Assembly (NCBI GenBank): GCA_025175895.1
Contig: JAKLTH010000222.1
Coordinates: forward strand, 434,001 to 498,000
Source of the DNA: Wurfbainia villosa
Taxonomy: Eukaryota; Streptophyta; Magnoliopsida; Zingiberales; Zingiberaceae
Length of the DNA stretch: 64,000 nt
Reading direction: 5' to 3'
The notes beneath the pieces were generated by a model that was given only the letters and a program-made list of their open reading frames with translations, did no database searches and was not told the origin of the DNA. The translations under genes and the position numbers were made by a program. This document shows positions 1-12,877 of the stretch, one piece after another. Numbering within the stretch: position 1 is the first letter of the stretch; the number at the start of each line of letters is the position of its first letter.

Positions 1-771
1 GAAGTTTGAAGCCAAGGCTATTCCCACGTCTATTGAAGATGAGGCTCATTGCATGAAAGGGAAATGTTGAACACGCATCAAAGATGAACCAGGTGGATAG
101 GTACCTGTTATGCCAGCTTGTATGGAGCTCAAATAGCATTTAAGCTTCATGTTTTACGAGATTCGTGTTGACTTTAGACAAAATCATGGTGCAAATCAGT
201 GCTTGCAAACTGAATATAGATTTAGAAGTTTAAATGCTAACCTGATAGCTATCCTCTTGGGATCTTCAACGAGGAGATACGATTTGTAGTCAATGTAAGC
301 AACGAAGAAGGTCAATGCAATGTCAATTGCGAAAATGCTGTTGACTACATTGTCCACGAGGAAAATTTTACTTGGCAAATATCTCAGAAATGCAAACTCA
401 AATGGACAGATCCAAGCTGAGTAGATAACGAGGAGAATCAGGAACATCTCCCATAGTCTGAAAAAAATAAAACGATTGGTGCAAAGAGAAAATTAAACAT
501 TCGTGTAGACTCGACAATGCAAATAGGAGAAAACAAGGATCGTTGTTTTAGTAGACCTGTAATGAGGATTGTTCGGGGATATAATGTGCTTCCTGTGTTT
601 GATTGTTTGGTTGATTGTGGCTCCAAGCGATGGCAAAAGATCATTATCGAAGTTGAATTCTCTGCAATTGAAGCCCAAGCCCTTGTTGCAAAAGTGCTGC
701 AAGTACTTTGAGGAAGAGAGCCACATGGTTGCTCTCTTGATGTTTTTGTATTCTGCTGTGGCAAGGGACAT
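1..771 (-). CDS. KAT1-like: KAT1-type inward-rectifying Shaker K+ channel, 5' part
   Basis: Voltage-gated K+ uptake channel of the plasma membrane; KAT types act in guard cells and phloem. Three exons are visible: 557-771, 242-457 and 1-104 (cut by the window edge), joined by clean GT..AG introns in consistent phase. Exon 1 carries the KAT N-terminal signature DLLPSLGATINQ followed by KHIISP. Exon 2 starts RLWEMFLILLVIYSAWICPF (S1) and continues to S2 with AIDIALTFFVAYID and YLLVEDPKRIAIR. Exon 3 reads YLSTWFIFDACSTFPF, the S2-S3 linker and start of S3. The pore, cyclic-nucleotide-binding and KHA regions lie outside the window. The first ATG (771) is used; a second in-frame ATG at 726 (MWLSSSKYLQHFC) is an equally good start by KAT1 length. 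Family assignment is firm; the KAT rather than AKT subfamily rests on the S1 and N-terminal wording. Confidence 0.93.
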
Positions 772-3577
772 GGAATGGCTTTCATTTATATAATGTGGTC
801 GAAGTTCTGTTCTCTGTCCTTGTTTTCATTGGATAGTTGGTAAATGCAAGTATAGTTAGTCGAATAATTAAGAAAAAGTCACGAAGAAAGGATATAAGAA
901 AGAAAATGGCGTTACTTCTTATCATTGGATGCAAGAAAAGCTAGAGATTGCATGAATAAATTAAGCCAGAACATAAAAGAAAAACAGAGGGAGGGAATGG
1001 AGGAGGGGGAGTTTTGATTAAAAAAAGAAAGAAAGATAGGATATTTGTGTGGTTGTGGGATGGATGGAATTCTGAAAGGACCACTAGGAATTTCTTTGGA
1101 GTAATTTGAACGGATGAAATTTGTCATTTAAAGGATTAGCTACCACCTTTAATCACTGAACTCGCCATGAAAGTGAAGTATTCTTCCTATCATGTATTGC
1201 AGGCAGAAAATCTCCAAAAGCTGGGCCATAAACTTGGTCAATATATTCTGTAGGATTAAATAGTCTGATCACTGAGTCATTCATGTTTTTTATTGAAAGC
1301 TTAACTAGTACCTCCATAAACATGCAATGTTGCTTTATGATGCCCAACCTGTCAGGTTCATTTAATTTGTTTTTCCACTGCATTGAGCCTCCTATTGGCA
1401 CGATGCAGGCGGTCCCACTGATGCACCAGAATCCTGTATCCGGAAGGTTATCTTGAAAATGCCCCATTCAGTTCTTGAAGAATCTGAAGAACGCAGACGC
1501 TTCAGTTGTGCAAAACCCTGAATACTTTCGGCTCATATTCATCACGAAACTTCAATCACAGCGACCTGTTGACTGTTTCGTTAATTGCTCCACCAAAGCC
1601 ATGTGGTCAGTTCTCTAGATACTTGCGTTTATTGCTTACTGTTTATGTCTTCATAATGTTAAATAATTGTCCGTCAAACCTCATGGTGGACACTACGAAT
1701 TAAACGTATGATTGCTGAGACGGATAAGACTGCCTTAATTTTCCAACTTGCTTCGGCTTAACTGGAACATGCATGCATGGAATTCCAATGCATTATGAGA
1801 TTGTCTTTTTCCCTTCGTAGGTTAAGCACACGAATTGCAGCATGACTATATTCCTATTTGTGCGTGCATAGTTTTATGGTATCGAAACAGTGATGTTACT
1901 TCATGTCTTACCCTCATTGGCTAACTGAAGAGGAGAAATATGTCATAAATCAATATTATAGGCCAAGAACCTGAACCACCGGTGTGGTCGGTTGATACTC
2001 GTATAGATTTTATCCTCCATCAAAAATTAATGTACGTATTTGTTTGTTTGTTTATTTTTGATGCTGCTATTCGATTTCTTTGGTTAATTCACCTCCTCTC
2101 ACGTCTCATCTAAAAATTATGGTCCTTCCGAGTGAAGTGGTCCACAGACTTAAGAAGAGCTATGGATTAGCCTACTGCTTCATTGTTCTTCTGTCTTAAT
2201 TCTTTGGTTATGAATGCCACAGCTTAGAGATGAAGATTTGCATTCAGTACTTTTCCCCCCTTCTCCCTTTTTTTTTTTCCACTCCTGCAATAAATATATA
2301 ATACAATCGGGGCAAGCATACTTTGCTTTGGCTTGTTCAGGATGCTGTCCTTGGAGCATTTTTCTTCTTTCCTTTTTTGTTTTTATAAGTGAACCAGTCT
2401 GTTTGTTTTTTTTTTTGTTTTTGTTTTTGTTTTTTGACAAGTGATCTGGTTTGTTTATCTTGCAACAGTGAAGAAATCTATCTGTGTTGGACTAAATATG
2501 CTGTTTAGTTAGAGAAGTTTATTCTTGTTAGGGTTATATAGTGATTTTTAAAAAAAATATATTTTAAAAGTAAAAAAACAAAACAAATATTTATCACTGG
2601 TTTCTTCAACTCATTCAATTTTTCATAAATTCAAAATAATAATAATAAATTTTATTTTTAAAGAGTGAAAACCAAAAATAAAACTTTTTTACTTCTTAAT
2701 TATCTAAGGAGGAGGTTATAGCGTTTTAGATTGTTGTTAAATTCAACTTTCTTTCTTCTTTTTTTTTTCTTTTTTCCATTTGGTTGACTTTTTTCGGTTT
2801 GACTTACTATTCTTCTTTCACTAATATATATATACATATATATTTTGCTGTTTTCTCCCTCTGTTTAGGACTACTATTGTGGCTATACTAAAATCAATTA
2901 ATATCTAATTTTCTCTCCTTGATTTCACCAAAAGCTTTTCTTCCTTTTCCTTTCTCTTCTTTCACTGATAGCCGTACCCCTTCATTTTTCTGTTCCTTTC
3001 TGTTGGACATCACTATTCAGTTGTATAATCGATCGTTTATAGTCTCTATTTACTGTGAGTCTTTTAGAGGGTGTCAACTAGCTAGCTTAATTACTTACTA
3101 AGGGCTAGCTTCAGAAGTCGTTAGGTCTTAATTAAGTTTTAAACCCACCTTCATCATTTCAAATATAAGTATTTGAGGTTTCTCATAACTATCTTAATTT
3201 CCTTTTCTCTAAAAAAAAGCTATCCATTCAGGAAATTCAATTACGTATAAAATCGAATATTATTTTTGTAATGCTTAATTTGGATTTCCTATGCATAATT
3301 TGATATTCGTATTGGGTTACAAAATTGAATGCGATATTCATCGTTTGAATTTGCTATATATATGGCGTTTTATTGTAACTATGGATCTTAGCTAATTGTT
3401 TCATATAACAAATAAATGCCGTGTTAATTTAAAATAATTTTTGAATTAATTTCATTGAGGATACAGAGGGCAAATAAAAGTTATAGTTCAAATTAATTTA
3501 AAATAATTTAAATATTATTTTATATAATTCATCCGTGAACATCCCTATTACTCATCGTCTTCTCAGAATTCAAAGAT
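772..3577. other. Intergenic DNA upstream of the K+ channel
   Basis: The 5' flank of the channel gene. It is AT-rich with long T and A tracts (about 2265-2280, 2405-2435 and 2755-2775) and short TA runs near 2825. Apart from one unidentified minus-strand reading frame at 1153-1467, I see no coding, RNA or mobile-element signal. Confidence 0.5.
1153..1467 (-). other. Unidentified 104-codon open frame
   Basis: Open from an ATG at 1467 to a stop at 1153, about 380 bp upstream of the K+ channel start and on the same strand. Composition looks more protein-like than neighbouring frames (W, C and G spread evenly, for example FWCISGTACIVPIGG). I recognise no family, and no splice partners stand out. 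It could be a fragment of a decayed gene or element, or chance. Confidence 0.15.

Positions 3578-3605
<28 letters not shown>
3578..3605. repeat. (TA)n microsatellite
   Basis: Alternating AT run that abuts the left side of a GC-rich block. Confidence 0.9.
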
Positions 3606-3609
<4 letters not shown>

Positions 3610-3952
3610 CGGGATTCTGGCGGCCGATGTCCGCGATTCGGCCATGGCGCCGAATGTGGCAAGATTATCGGCCGGACGGGACGGCCGTGCCAATTCATGG
3701 CCGATTCCTGAATTGATCGGAACCGGCCGATCATGCGTGCGGCTGGCTACATCGGGTGCCACCGGCCGAACGTGAAGCTCGACCGGCGCTTACCGGCGTC
3801 GGTTCGATCGCGAATCCGGCCCGAAACCGATCACGCCGCCGACTGGCCGGATTCGCAAGCGTCGATCGCCCGGTCAGGCGGCCGGTCGGAGCGGGCGGCG
3901 ATCGCGGCAGCGACGGAGCGTCGCGACGGGGTCGCGTGAGGAGAGTCTCTCA
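3606..3952. repeat. GC-rich CGATCG/CCGGCC-type repeat, copy 1
   Basis: A sharply bounded GC-rich island in AT-rich DNA, full of words such as GGCCG, CGATTC and GATCGC, with a TA microsatellite on each side. Related blocks occur at about 10200-10440, 12050-12819, 13245-13560 and 42081-42834. Open frames across it (3577-4121 on both strands) follow from the high GC and show no known domain. Probably a non-autonomous repeat; its class is unknown. Confidence 0.55.
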
Positions 3953-3976
3953 TATATATATATATATATATATCTA

Positions 3977-4019
<43 letters not shown>
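3953..4019. repeat. (TA)n(TC)n(TA)n compound microsatellite
   Basis: A TA run, then a TC run, then another TA run, directly against the right edge of the GC-rich block. Confidence 0.9.
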
Positions 4020-7000
4020 TTTCATGAAATTTCAGACTCAAATTCAAAGCCATGTGCTCCCTCATGGTCTGCTGGTCTCCACCGAAAAAAGCATCCCAAA
4101 ATTCTAAAATTCTACTTGTAAATATCTTATCTACCGATCGATCCCCCGCCAAATAAATAATGCATGTCTGCCCCCCATGCATCGGCCGTACAATAATTAG
4201 GCCAATAATGAAGGGAAAAACTATGGACCATCTGAAGCTAGCATTATCCCCCCCCCACTTGGTACTGTGATATGATTTGAACAAGAAATAAACTCATGTG
4301 CACCCCCAACGCCAATCAGATCGCCGACATGCACATTTAGTCATGTTCATTTGTGTCTTTATATTATGAGTCAAGTTGAGTGCGAATTGTCCAATTTTGG
4401 ATTGACATATTAATTTATGACGCATGGATTTTATTATTATGAATTACAGTGATCAAATTTGATATAATTCAATCGTGAATTTTATTATCAGATGTGAAAT
4501 TATATACGTAGAACTCTTTAATTCGTTATCGTTAATATTAATATAATGGATTGTCATCGAGCTTCTAGAGTCATCACCCTCTCTCGAAGATCAAGTCTGA
4601 CGACTAATTACTTATGGATCTTCTTCAAGTCTTTCTAGTGAAAATAAAAAAGAAAATGCATTTGGATTCCAATATTGTGAGATTTATTGTTTCATTTCAT
4701 TTCAATTGTACATTGGTTATTGCATATATACTTGATGTAAATCTCCCATATAATTAATTTTAGGTCGGATCGTTTGAATTCATACGTGGCAGCGCAATTC
4801 AGTGATAGATTAAAATCCATCACAAATTTCTCAATTGACGAGTCACATAGGATAGGATCTGATAAACTCGAAGCTATATATAGTCTAGGTTCGGACTATG
4901 GTTGATCACTAGGCAAGACCTATTGGCATCACCACCTTTGATTACTTAATATGCCTAACCTAATCATATCCCCCACTGACACATTAATTAATTAATATGT
5001 TAGCCATGCATATATGTAAGGTTAGCAAGATTAGTTCTTGGCCATCCTTAGCTGAAGACAGACCTTTTTTTTTTTCACAAATAATGAATAACAAAACAGT
5101 GCGATTAGTAATTAATTAATTATATCCCCCTCATGCATTTTATGCTTTTCATATCATGGCAAAGATCCAAGCGCATGCAACTTTTGACCATCCCTGAGTC
5201 GGAGAAATTATTTATATTGGGTTTCTTGGTCCTTGATATATATATATATATATATATTAGATTTTATCAAATCCGTATATATGTAAAATTATATAATTCA
5301 AAATTACTATCATATCGTGCATTGATATGATATAATTCATATGCAACCATATGTAACTTATATTCGAATTAAAATTAAAAAATAGTAGTGATTTGATTCA
5401 ATAGAAATCAGCTATACATACAGAGATTGAGTTACACAATACTACTTTTTGTGATTGCAAATTTGACATATTGTATAACAGAATGAACATCAAATTCAGC
5501 TTAATTAGTTAGATTCACCACATGATAAACAAAAGATTCAATGTAAAAATTCTTTACAACAATCTGGTAGATCATCCAAGTTTATGCATGCCAAAGATCA
5601 GATAATATATATGGGTTTTATATTTGGCTGTATCTGAGCCTACAATTGATTCATCGAATGAAAGCCCAAATTAAACAACCCTCTTATTATATATGATCCA
5701 GGCAATCTTATACATGCCTCAAGCTGATCATATGATAACTGCATATATAGGTCAGTGCATATATGCAATCTATTATCAGATATTGTATAGAGTCTAAGAA
5801 GTTGTTTAAGATATATATATAGTAGGGCAATCTGCATAATTTTGATCTCTTCGATCAATCTTTGTTGATCTTGAATCTGTTTGGAAAATCAAGTTCTTTA
5901 GCTCAAAGCAAATTCAAGAACTAACAGTACGTACTCAAGAAACAAGTGTCAGCAGCATTGCATTTCTGGCTTATATATATCGTGTTATGTAATGAGTTAA
6001 GTACTATTAATCATACTGTCAAACTAACAACAGGAGGTAGACTGAATATCAATACAAAAAGCATATGCATTGTCGGCAGTCATCCAATTTAGTTGAAACC
6101 CGGCCCGGAAGAGTTATCAGATTATTAGGGTTAAACTTGTCTACGAAATAAAAGAGCTAGCCGCCATGATTGGCGATTGTTACATTTACAACTCTGATTA
6201 CCTGAGGACGACCTTCTGATGAGTTGCGGCATTAAGAATCAGTAAGTCATGTGGTCCGAAATTAGGTTTGCAGACACATTTCTCAGTCTTCTTGCTCACA
6301 TTTAGTAGACAACAAAATTTTGCACGCACATGCATATCTTTCAATGGGATTCTTTTGTCTGGTTATTTTAGGCTGTTGTTAGTGACAGCCATTATTTTTG
6401 TCTGATTATTTTAAGCTGAACTTGTTCGGCGGTTTGATCCACACTCGATGCACAATATTGGCTTCTCCAGATTGTTGGCTAGAGATTATTTAGCCGAAAT
6501 GTATCTCGCAAACGAGCTGAAGAAGATCTCTATATCATTTGATAGAGATCTGACCTACTGATTACGTACTCCTAGAAACTAATGAAGAACTCTAATGAAG
6601 TAGATAAACTCACGCATTGGTATATGGGAAATCTTGGCAACCATTTCTCCAATTTGCATGCAAGAGTATACGATCAAGATCGAGAAAAATTTCTCTACTA
6701 GTGCAATCAACAAAAACAAACAAAAAAATAAAGAGTCTTTTACCCCCCTCAAAAAAAAAAACACTGTACCAGTGCCTTTTACAGGTACGATCCAAACAAT
6801 ATAGTGTACAGCTGAATTATGGGAGGAATATAAATCTCGTCTTGGGTCTGAAGGTGCCGCCAGCCAAGAAGAAATATATCCATAAATCCACATGCTAGAG
6901 CTGGCGATGGTACCACTTCTGTACAGCAACTTGCAGCAGCCTCACATGCACTGATTTGTTGGAATCTCAGAGCCAGTGCTTCTCACATGCAGCCTATCAT

Positions 7001-8147
7001 GGAAGAGCTAGCTCCTCAAATCTTTATATATGAGTTATCATTTTTGTTAATTATACGTACCACATTCTGATTCTGATATATAGCTTTTAAGTCGTTGTAT
7101 TGTTGGGAGTTGTTCTACTTTTTACTGAAGATATTTCCAGTGACAGATTAATTAAGCTTATGTAAGTTCAATTCTCGAATCCTTTGTCTTTTATAATCTC
7201 GGGGGGTCAGCTAGCTAGTTCAGCTTAATTACCACTAGATCTACCTATTATTAATTAATAGTTCATTAGATCATGATATGGCATGGAAGATTAATTAGTG
7301 TTTGGAGTTGGGATTATATATTTAAATTTATTTCTGAGAAACTGATTAATTTGTACTCAAACAAAAATCCTCCAAATCTAATTAGTGCATGGTTCAATAA
7401 TTAATTATATATTGCACCAATGGTTAAGTAATTAATGAGAAAGGATAAATCCTCAAAGACCGTAAGTTTTTCGGAGTATCTATCCTTCTATCGCGTTAGT
7501 CATGAATTAGACAATATATTTCTTATAATTTATTTCTTTTGTGTTGACTGTGAAACTGACTTACGAGAGCGTTGAGGATGAATAAATCATTTTTTATATC
7601 AATGGTTTAGTAATTAATTGCATACCTGTCAGGATCTTTCAATTTTTTACTTGTCTCACTTGTTTTCTACAAAAAGATTGAAAGCGTTAATTTAGCGGTC
7701 CACGTCAATTTGTCTTACAATCACTGTGAGGGAGATAGATCGCGGAGGACTCTTTGGACTTTGACGCATTGATCAAATACAGTGAGAGATCATCTGAGTC
7801 TAAAAAGATATTTTAGACCTTCTTTTGAAATCGATATATATCAATTTTTCAAATGATATACTATTCCAATCAACACGTCATCTCTGTGAAGACAAATATA
7901 ATTGTCTCACTTATTTTCGAGGATATAGATGGTGAATCGATCCATGCATCGACACTGTTAAAATGTACACTAACGATCCATTACAAACAAACCTTTGTAC
8001 ATGGCCCTCCCTCCATTCCTCGTGTTTTTTTTTTCTTAATTTGCAAATTTAAATACAAGACGATAGGGAAAAAATACATTTAACTTTAAATTAACTCGAA
8101 AAGGTGGAACAGATCTGCATGCATGGCATGCCATAGATTTGATTGTT
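4020..8147. other. Intergenic AT-rich DNA
   Basis: About 4 kb between the GC-rich repeat and the 3' end of the bZIP gene. It holds many ATTAATTAAT-like words and a short TA microsatellite near 5237-5257. Small reading frames here (for example 5640-5858 and 6579-6929, minus strand) show no recognisable domain. I see no RNA gene or intact element. Confidence 0.5.
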
Positions 8148-9250
8148 TCAGCTGGTGACCAATTCCTTTTCTGTGCTGACGACGGTTGGTTCGACAGTTG
8201 GCGGCGGCGGCATCGTCGTTAGGTTCTGCTGCTGGTAGACGTGTCGCAATCTGTCGATCTCCTTCTTCAATGCTTCTTGATGAGCTGATTGTCCCATTTA
8301 ATCGCATCAAGCACATCATAATCATCCGCTCCAAGAAATCATCAATTGGGTTTAGGTACATATTTCTAACCAAAGTAATTAAGCAGTAGCTCACCGTCCT
8401 TGAAGATCTTGTCCTGTGCCAATGCCGCGATGCGTTGCTTGAGATGGCTGTTTCCGAGCGTCAGCAGCGAGCGCTGCTGATCCAAGAACGCGACTCGGGG
8501 AGACAATGCCGACACTTCCGACTTCGATTGATCGTGTTCCCAATTAATTGATTGGTAATCGTCGATATGGAAAATCGTCCATTGATCGGATAAAAAAAAA
8601 AAAATCTACCTGCAACGTCGTCACGCTTCGCTCGAGCTCGGAGATGTATTGGAGCTTCCTCACCCGCGACCTCTGCGCCGACTGACGGTTCGCCAGGATC
8701 CTGTTCGACGAATTTGATCCCGATTCATGGTAATTTGCAAACATTTTGAACGAATTTGACACGAACGCAAAACTCCATGTTAAATTTCCTAAAATTCGTA
8801 CCTTTTGACCCTCTTGGGATCCACAATTGCGGTGTCGGCCCCGGCGAAGGGCTGCGGCGTCCCCATTTGCCAGGCGCTCTGCGCCTCCTCTGCCTCATTC
8901 GCAAACGGCTTCTGCGCGGCGGTCTTGTCGTCGTCCCCGTTGGCGCTGTTGTGGTCGGAGGGCGCGGAGGAGGAAGGGGCGGGCACGACGACGTCGTCGG
9001 AGAAGATGGACAGGAGCTGATCGGCGTCGAACTCGGATGCGGGGTCGTCCAGGAAGGCGACGGAGTCGCTGACGGAGCGGCGGTGGTGGCTGCGCCTGGC
9101 GGCGGAGAGATGGAGGAACTCGTCAACCCAGGAGGGCTGAGGCGCCGCCTCGGTCTCAGAGGGGAGGAGGAACGCCGCCGGCGGAGGCCAGCTGCAGTTG
9201 GGATTGGGGATCATGGCGGAAGGAGGGATCTTGGGAGGGAGCTGCGCCAT
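8148..9250 (-). CDS. bZIP transcription factor, group E (bZIP34/bZIP61 type)
   Basis: Nuclear DNA-binding regulator. Exons 8802-9250, 8610-8700, 8395-8521 and 8148-8284 join in phase to 267 aa, ending LVTS and TGA. The N-terminal half is Pro/Ala/Ser-rich with an acidic patch (FDADQLLSIFSDD). The basic region begins around DPKRVKRILANRQSAQRSR, with the invariant N154 and R162 in the N-x7-R spacing. The zipper follows (LQYISELERSVTTLQ, then LSPRVAFLDQQRSLLTLGN). The proline in SPRV inside the zipper is a known group E trait that weakens homodimers and favours heterodimers. The intron splitting the Arg codon just before ILANRQ matches the family. Exon 1 is very GC-rich, so several antisense frames over it are shadows. 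Arabidopsis relatives act in pollen; the role here is inferred only. Confidence 0.93.
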
Positions 9251-9720
9251 TGCGCCGGCGGCACTCCCTCCTCGATCGATCTCTTATTCCCTGTCTGTGG
9301 GATCGTATATATCTTTAATTAGGAAGGGAGTTGATCGGAGGAACGAGCAGTGGTGCTGGTGGTGGCCATGAGAGCGGCAATGGACGAGCATGGACATGCA
9401 GATGCATTAATTCCATTTAGCTATATCCGCATGGCGATCTGTGGATGATGGATTGGCTGATCAGGCGATGACATGTGGGCAGAAGGAGGATCTCATTCCC
9501 ATTTCACTGGAGGAGAGAGAGAGAGAGAGTTACGATGGGTCACATGTGACAGCAAGTGTAGCAGAGGAGAGAAAGAGAGAAGGGAAGGGAAAAGAGGAGC
9601 CGGAATTGGACGACGACGATGATATATTTAAAAAAAAAAAAGAAAAAAAAAAAGAGAAAGGAACCGGAAACCACGTGCTGATGTGTCCGTACCTATTCGC
9701 CCAATTGTAGCAGCTACGTT
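9251..9720 (-). promoter_or_regulatory. 5' flank of the bZIP gene
   Basis: Region upstream of the bZIP start. It holds a short GA run (about 9511-9529), A-rich tracts (about 9630-9655) and a perfect G-box CACGTG at 9672-9677, about 420 bp upstream of the ATG. G-boxes are bound by bZIP and bHLH factors, so self- or cross-regulation is possible but unproven. No convincing TATA box was identified. Confidence 0.35.
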
Positions 9721-11487
9721 CGCAACCGAATCGGTATTTTTTCGCTTTGCTCTTTGAATTTTTTCAGTTTTAAAAGTGCTCCTTCAAGATTCACTGTGCT
9801 ACTACGGCGGCAAAAGTAGCAACAGGCAGTATCATTGTACTCCCGGGTGAGATCAGACTTACACAGTCGAATAGTATTTATTTATGGTAAGAGTATTTAA
9901 TAATCTTAGAAATTTTAAAATTCATGTCGAATGAATACCATTGTACTTTTAGTATTTATTCGTATTCATGAATTTTATTTTAAATTTTGTTGGATAGTAG
10001 TTAAAACTGTATTTGATAGACCATCATCTGTTATATAATATATACATGATTGATTATTTTATTTATTTTCGTTTTAAAATTGTAATATAATATAATCTGT
10101 ATTATAAAAATCATTAAAGTTTTGTAATCTAAATTACAAGATAAAATATATGTAATCCAATTATATTACAAGCCGTAATTTAAAAAGTATTGAATTTTTA
10201 ACAATCAAAGTCGATCGTTGTCGTCTGTCGATCGACGAACCACTGATCAATGATTGAGCGACAACTGACCGACGATCGGTCGACGATCGACGATTAACCG
10301 ACGACCGATTGACCGGTTGACTGACCGATGGCCGATGGGCGACAACGGCCGATGGTGACCGACCGATCGCCACCGGCCGCCGATCTCGCCGACCGACCGC
10401 CGTCACCATCGTCGTCGCCGCCGTCGATCGATTCCTATCGTCTTTATAATGGACACCAAACAAAAGAATGTAATTACCTTTGAAATCCAAGGTTACATAC
10501 AATTTGTATTTAAACATAAGAATGTAATCAAAATTACATTGCATTCCATTACAACTTAGATTATATTATGTCCTACCAAACATAGTCTAAATGTTGAAAT
10601 GCATGCGAATCCAAACTTCAAGGGGAATTTTGATAATTTAAAACCCTAGAGGTATTTTATAGAATTTGACCCTTTAAATATAGTTTGCAAAAAAAAAAAA
10701 ACTTTTTGGATAGAATAGAAAAAGTTAAAAACATTTTGTATCAGTTAATTTGGTTATATTGTAAAATGGATGCACTAGAACTCTCGGTCACAATGAGTGC
10801 ATCGATTAGGTTTTGACCCCAATAATATTGATTAAAATTAAAATATTACTAAAATTATTATTAATTTTCATTACTCAACAAATAAGATCATGTCCTATTC
10901 TAACCTATTTATTATCACATTAAATCAACTATTGATACTCGACCAAGTTTTCTTGAATTAAGTATTGCCCAAGAGCAGAATTTTTCGAAACACCTTCCTT
11001 CATTTAAGTACTGAGATCGACGATGAAGAACATCTGAAATGAATGCATTATCTTTTTCCCAAGAATTATTTTAATCCCAAGTCTTTTTAAACAAAAGAAT
11101 TTGAAAGAATCAAATCCACAACAAAAATAGATAAATCATGGTCCACCATTTACTTTCGATCATTTCTTTGTAAGAGTAAGTTGCAATATTCTCAGAGATA
11201 TAATTCTTATTTCTAGGAGCATATATGATCCTTTGACAATACAATTGATCCAATAATCTTATAATTTTCAAGATGATTTTACATACATGATATGATGTTG
11301 GATATTTCTTTTATTTATGTTGGAGAAGTGAGCCTTCTCAAATTTTTTTTAACGTAAAAGAGTCAGTGTAGGACACGAAATTAAACTCAATTTTCCTTTT
11401 CTGTGAACATGAGTTCACACCAAATCACATTAACTGCATATTTATGCTATTCAACTAAGGAGATCGATGACCACGTGAATTAATGAC
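9721..11487. other. Intergenic DNA with a small CGATCG-rich block
   Basis: AT-rich apart from about 10200-10440, where CGATCG/CCGACGAT words cluster as in the GC-rich repeat family but without flanking TA runs. That block is decayed or unusual. Nothing else is recognisable. Confidence 0.4.
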
Positions 11488-11809
11488 AAGAGTTTTTCCG
11501 CACTGCCCCCAGGGCAATGGCGCGTCGGTAAGAGCTTGAGGGGTCTCTGGAGCAAGCCATGGTTCGATCTCTGCCACGCGACGCAAATGCGAGAATTCCG
11601 TTTTCCACTCGCTATGCGATGGAGGCGGGTTCCTGCTACGTGAGTTGGTGTGGTGCGGACTCGATTGGCGTTAAACCTCACGCGACTTGGGGCGTCTTCC
11701 CGATGATTTGTGGGCCGTGGAGACTCTTCGGGAGTGGGACGGTGTTGTCGTAAGTCGGGACTACTGCAAGCTTGGATACCATCAGAATCAAAAGAGTTTT
11801 TCCGCACTA
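11488..11809 (+). mobile_element. tRNA-derived SINE with 17-bp target duplication
   Basis: A 288-bp insert (11505-11792) lies between two perfect copies of AAGAGTTTTTCCGCACT at 11488-11504 and 11793-11809. Near its 5' end it has a pol III A-box-like TGGCGCGTCGGT and a B-box GGTTCGATCTC about 40 bp further on. That combination and long direct repeats define a SINE inserted by target-primed reverse transcription. The body (TCTTCCCGATGATTTGTGGG and so on) is not shared with the other two SINEs here, so it is a different subfamily. Confidence 0.82.
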
Positions 11810-12049
11810 CAAAAGATCAAATTTGGTATGCAGTAGAATTTATAAGACACTTAACGAGAAAAGCTTGATGAATTGACCTAAGCTATTCGAGTACATCAAA
11901 ACTGTTGTAACTACAACAATCCAAGTCCAACCACACACCCCGTCCGTTGTTTAATATAACCACCGAGTTGATTCCAAAAAAAAAAAAAAACACACACATA
12001 TATAAGCGATGATCGATGTGCGTGACTTATTTTCTGTCGTCCGATCAAA
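11810..12049. other. Spacer between SINE and GC-rich repeat
   Basis: AT-rich sequence with a poly-A tract near 11976-11990 and a CACACATATA run. No feature seen. Confidence 0.4.
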
Positions 12050-12818
12050 TAGAGATGTACAATAATAAGAAATGCATAGTAATTTCACCGTCTTCTTCTT
12101 CCTCGAGTGCGTGCTATAACCAACGCCTCAATCCGTCGAGTCATCATCGCCATCATCACCGACGATCAGTCGATCGGCCGACTAAATCACAGTCAGATTT
12201 CGACCCAAATTTGGCGGGCACAATCGCGACCTTTTTCGATCGAAATCCGACTACGATCCGATCAAGACTGAATTTCAATCGGAAAAGCTGTGATTGTGAT
12301 AGCCAACGGCTATAATTCGATTGGACTCGGATCGAAATTCGATAGGACTCCGACGCTGGCCAATCCACGATCAAATTTCGACCGGATCACAACCGAAATC
12401 CAATCGCTCGATGGCGATGTCGAGTGGCGGTGCTCGGGCGATCACTCTGCGTGGAAAATGTACAGTGACGAAAATATTATGCATTTCCTGTCTTCGCACA
12501 TGAAACGCTGCACTAAACGATCGAAAATTACCAAAGATTGCGGCCAAGCGATGGCGCGCACGCGCCGGCCGCGATCAGTCGGATTTCACCGAATCGCGAT
12601 CGAATCGATGATGACGGACGATCCGATGTCACCATCCGATCTATACTCGGCCTTGCGATTCAACCATCGTAGCTAAATGGCCAAAATCGATCACAAAATC
12701 AGCGCCGATTTCAACCGCGATCTTTAATAATTTTCGACCGTTTAGCATCGGATTCCAGACGCTAATTGACCGGGAAACTTGCTCCACCGGACTGCCGACG
12801 AGTTGCACGCCGATCACG

Positions 12819-12819
<1 letters not shown>
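12050..12819. repeat. GC-rich repeat, copy 2
   Basis: Rich in CGATCG, ATTTCGA and AATCCGA words. Its 3' end from about 12729 matches copy 3 from about 42629: both read TTTTCGACCG, then TTAGC.TCGGATTCC, then GCTAAT.GACCGG, then a CGAGTTGC motif. Copy 2 ends directly on a TA microsatellite. The short open frames in it are not credible genes. Confidence 0.55.

Positions 12820-12873
<54 letters not shown>
12820..12873. repeat. (TA)n microsatellite
   Basis: Uninterrupted TA run of about 54 bp at the right edge of GC-rich repeat copy 2. Confidence 0.9.

Positions 12874-12877
<4 letters not shown>

Noticed and set aside
3577..4121. Frames of 60-120 codons across a GC-rich block
   Set aside because: Result of high GC and TA/TC microsatellites, as shown by strings of alternating Tyr and Ile.
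5640..6929. Short minus-strand frames between the K+ channel and bZIP genes
   Set aside because: No homology, no splice partners, AT-rich composition.
8725..9322. Several long plus- and minus-strand frames, up to 188 codons
   Set aside because: They overlap the GC-rich first exon of the bZIP gene in other frames; only the minus frame ending in the bZIP splice site shows homology.
11505..11792. Possible tRNA gene because of A- and B-box motifs
   Set aside because: No cloverleaf arms can be paired, and flanking 17-bp direct repeats show a SINE. The same holds at 14574-14838 and 27985-28194.
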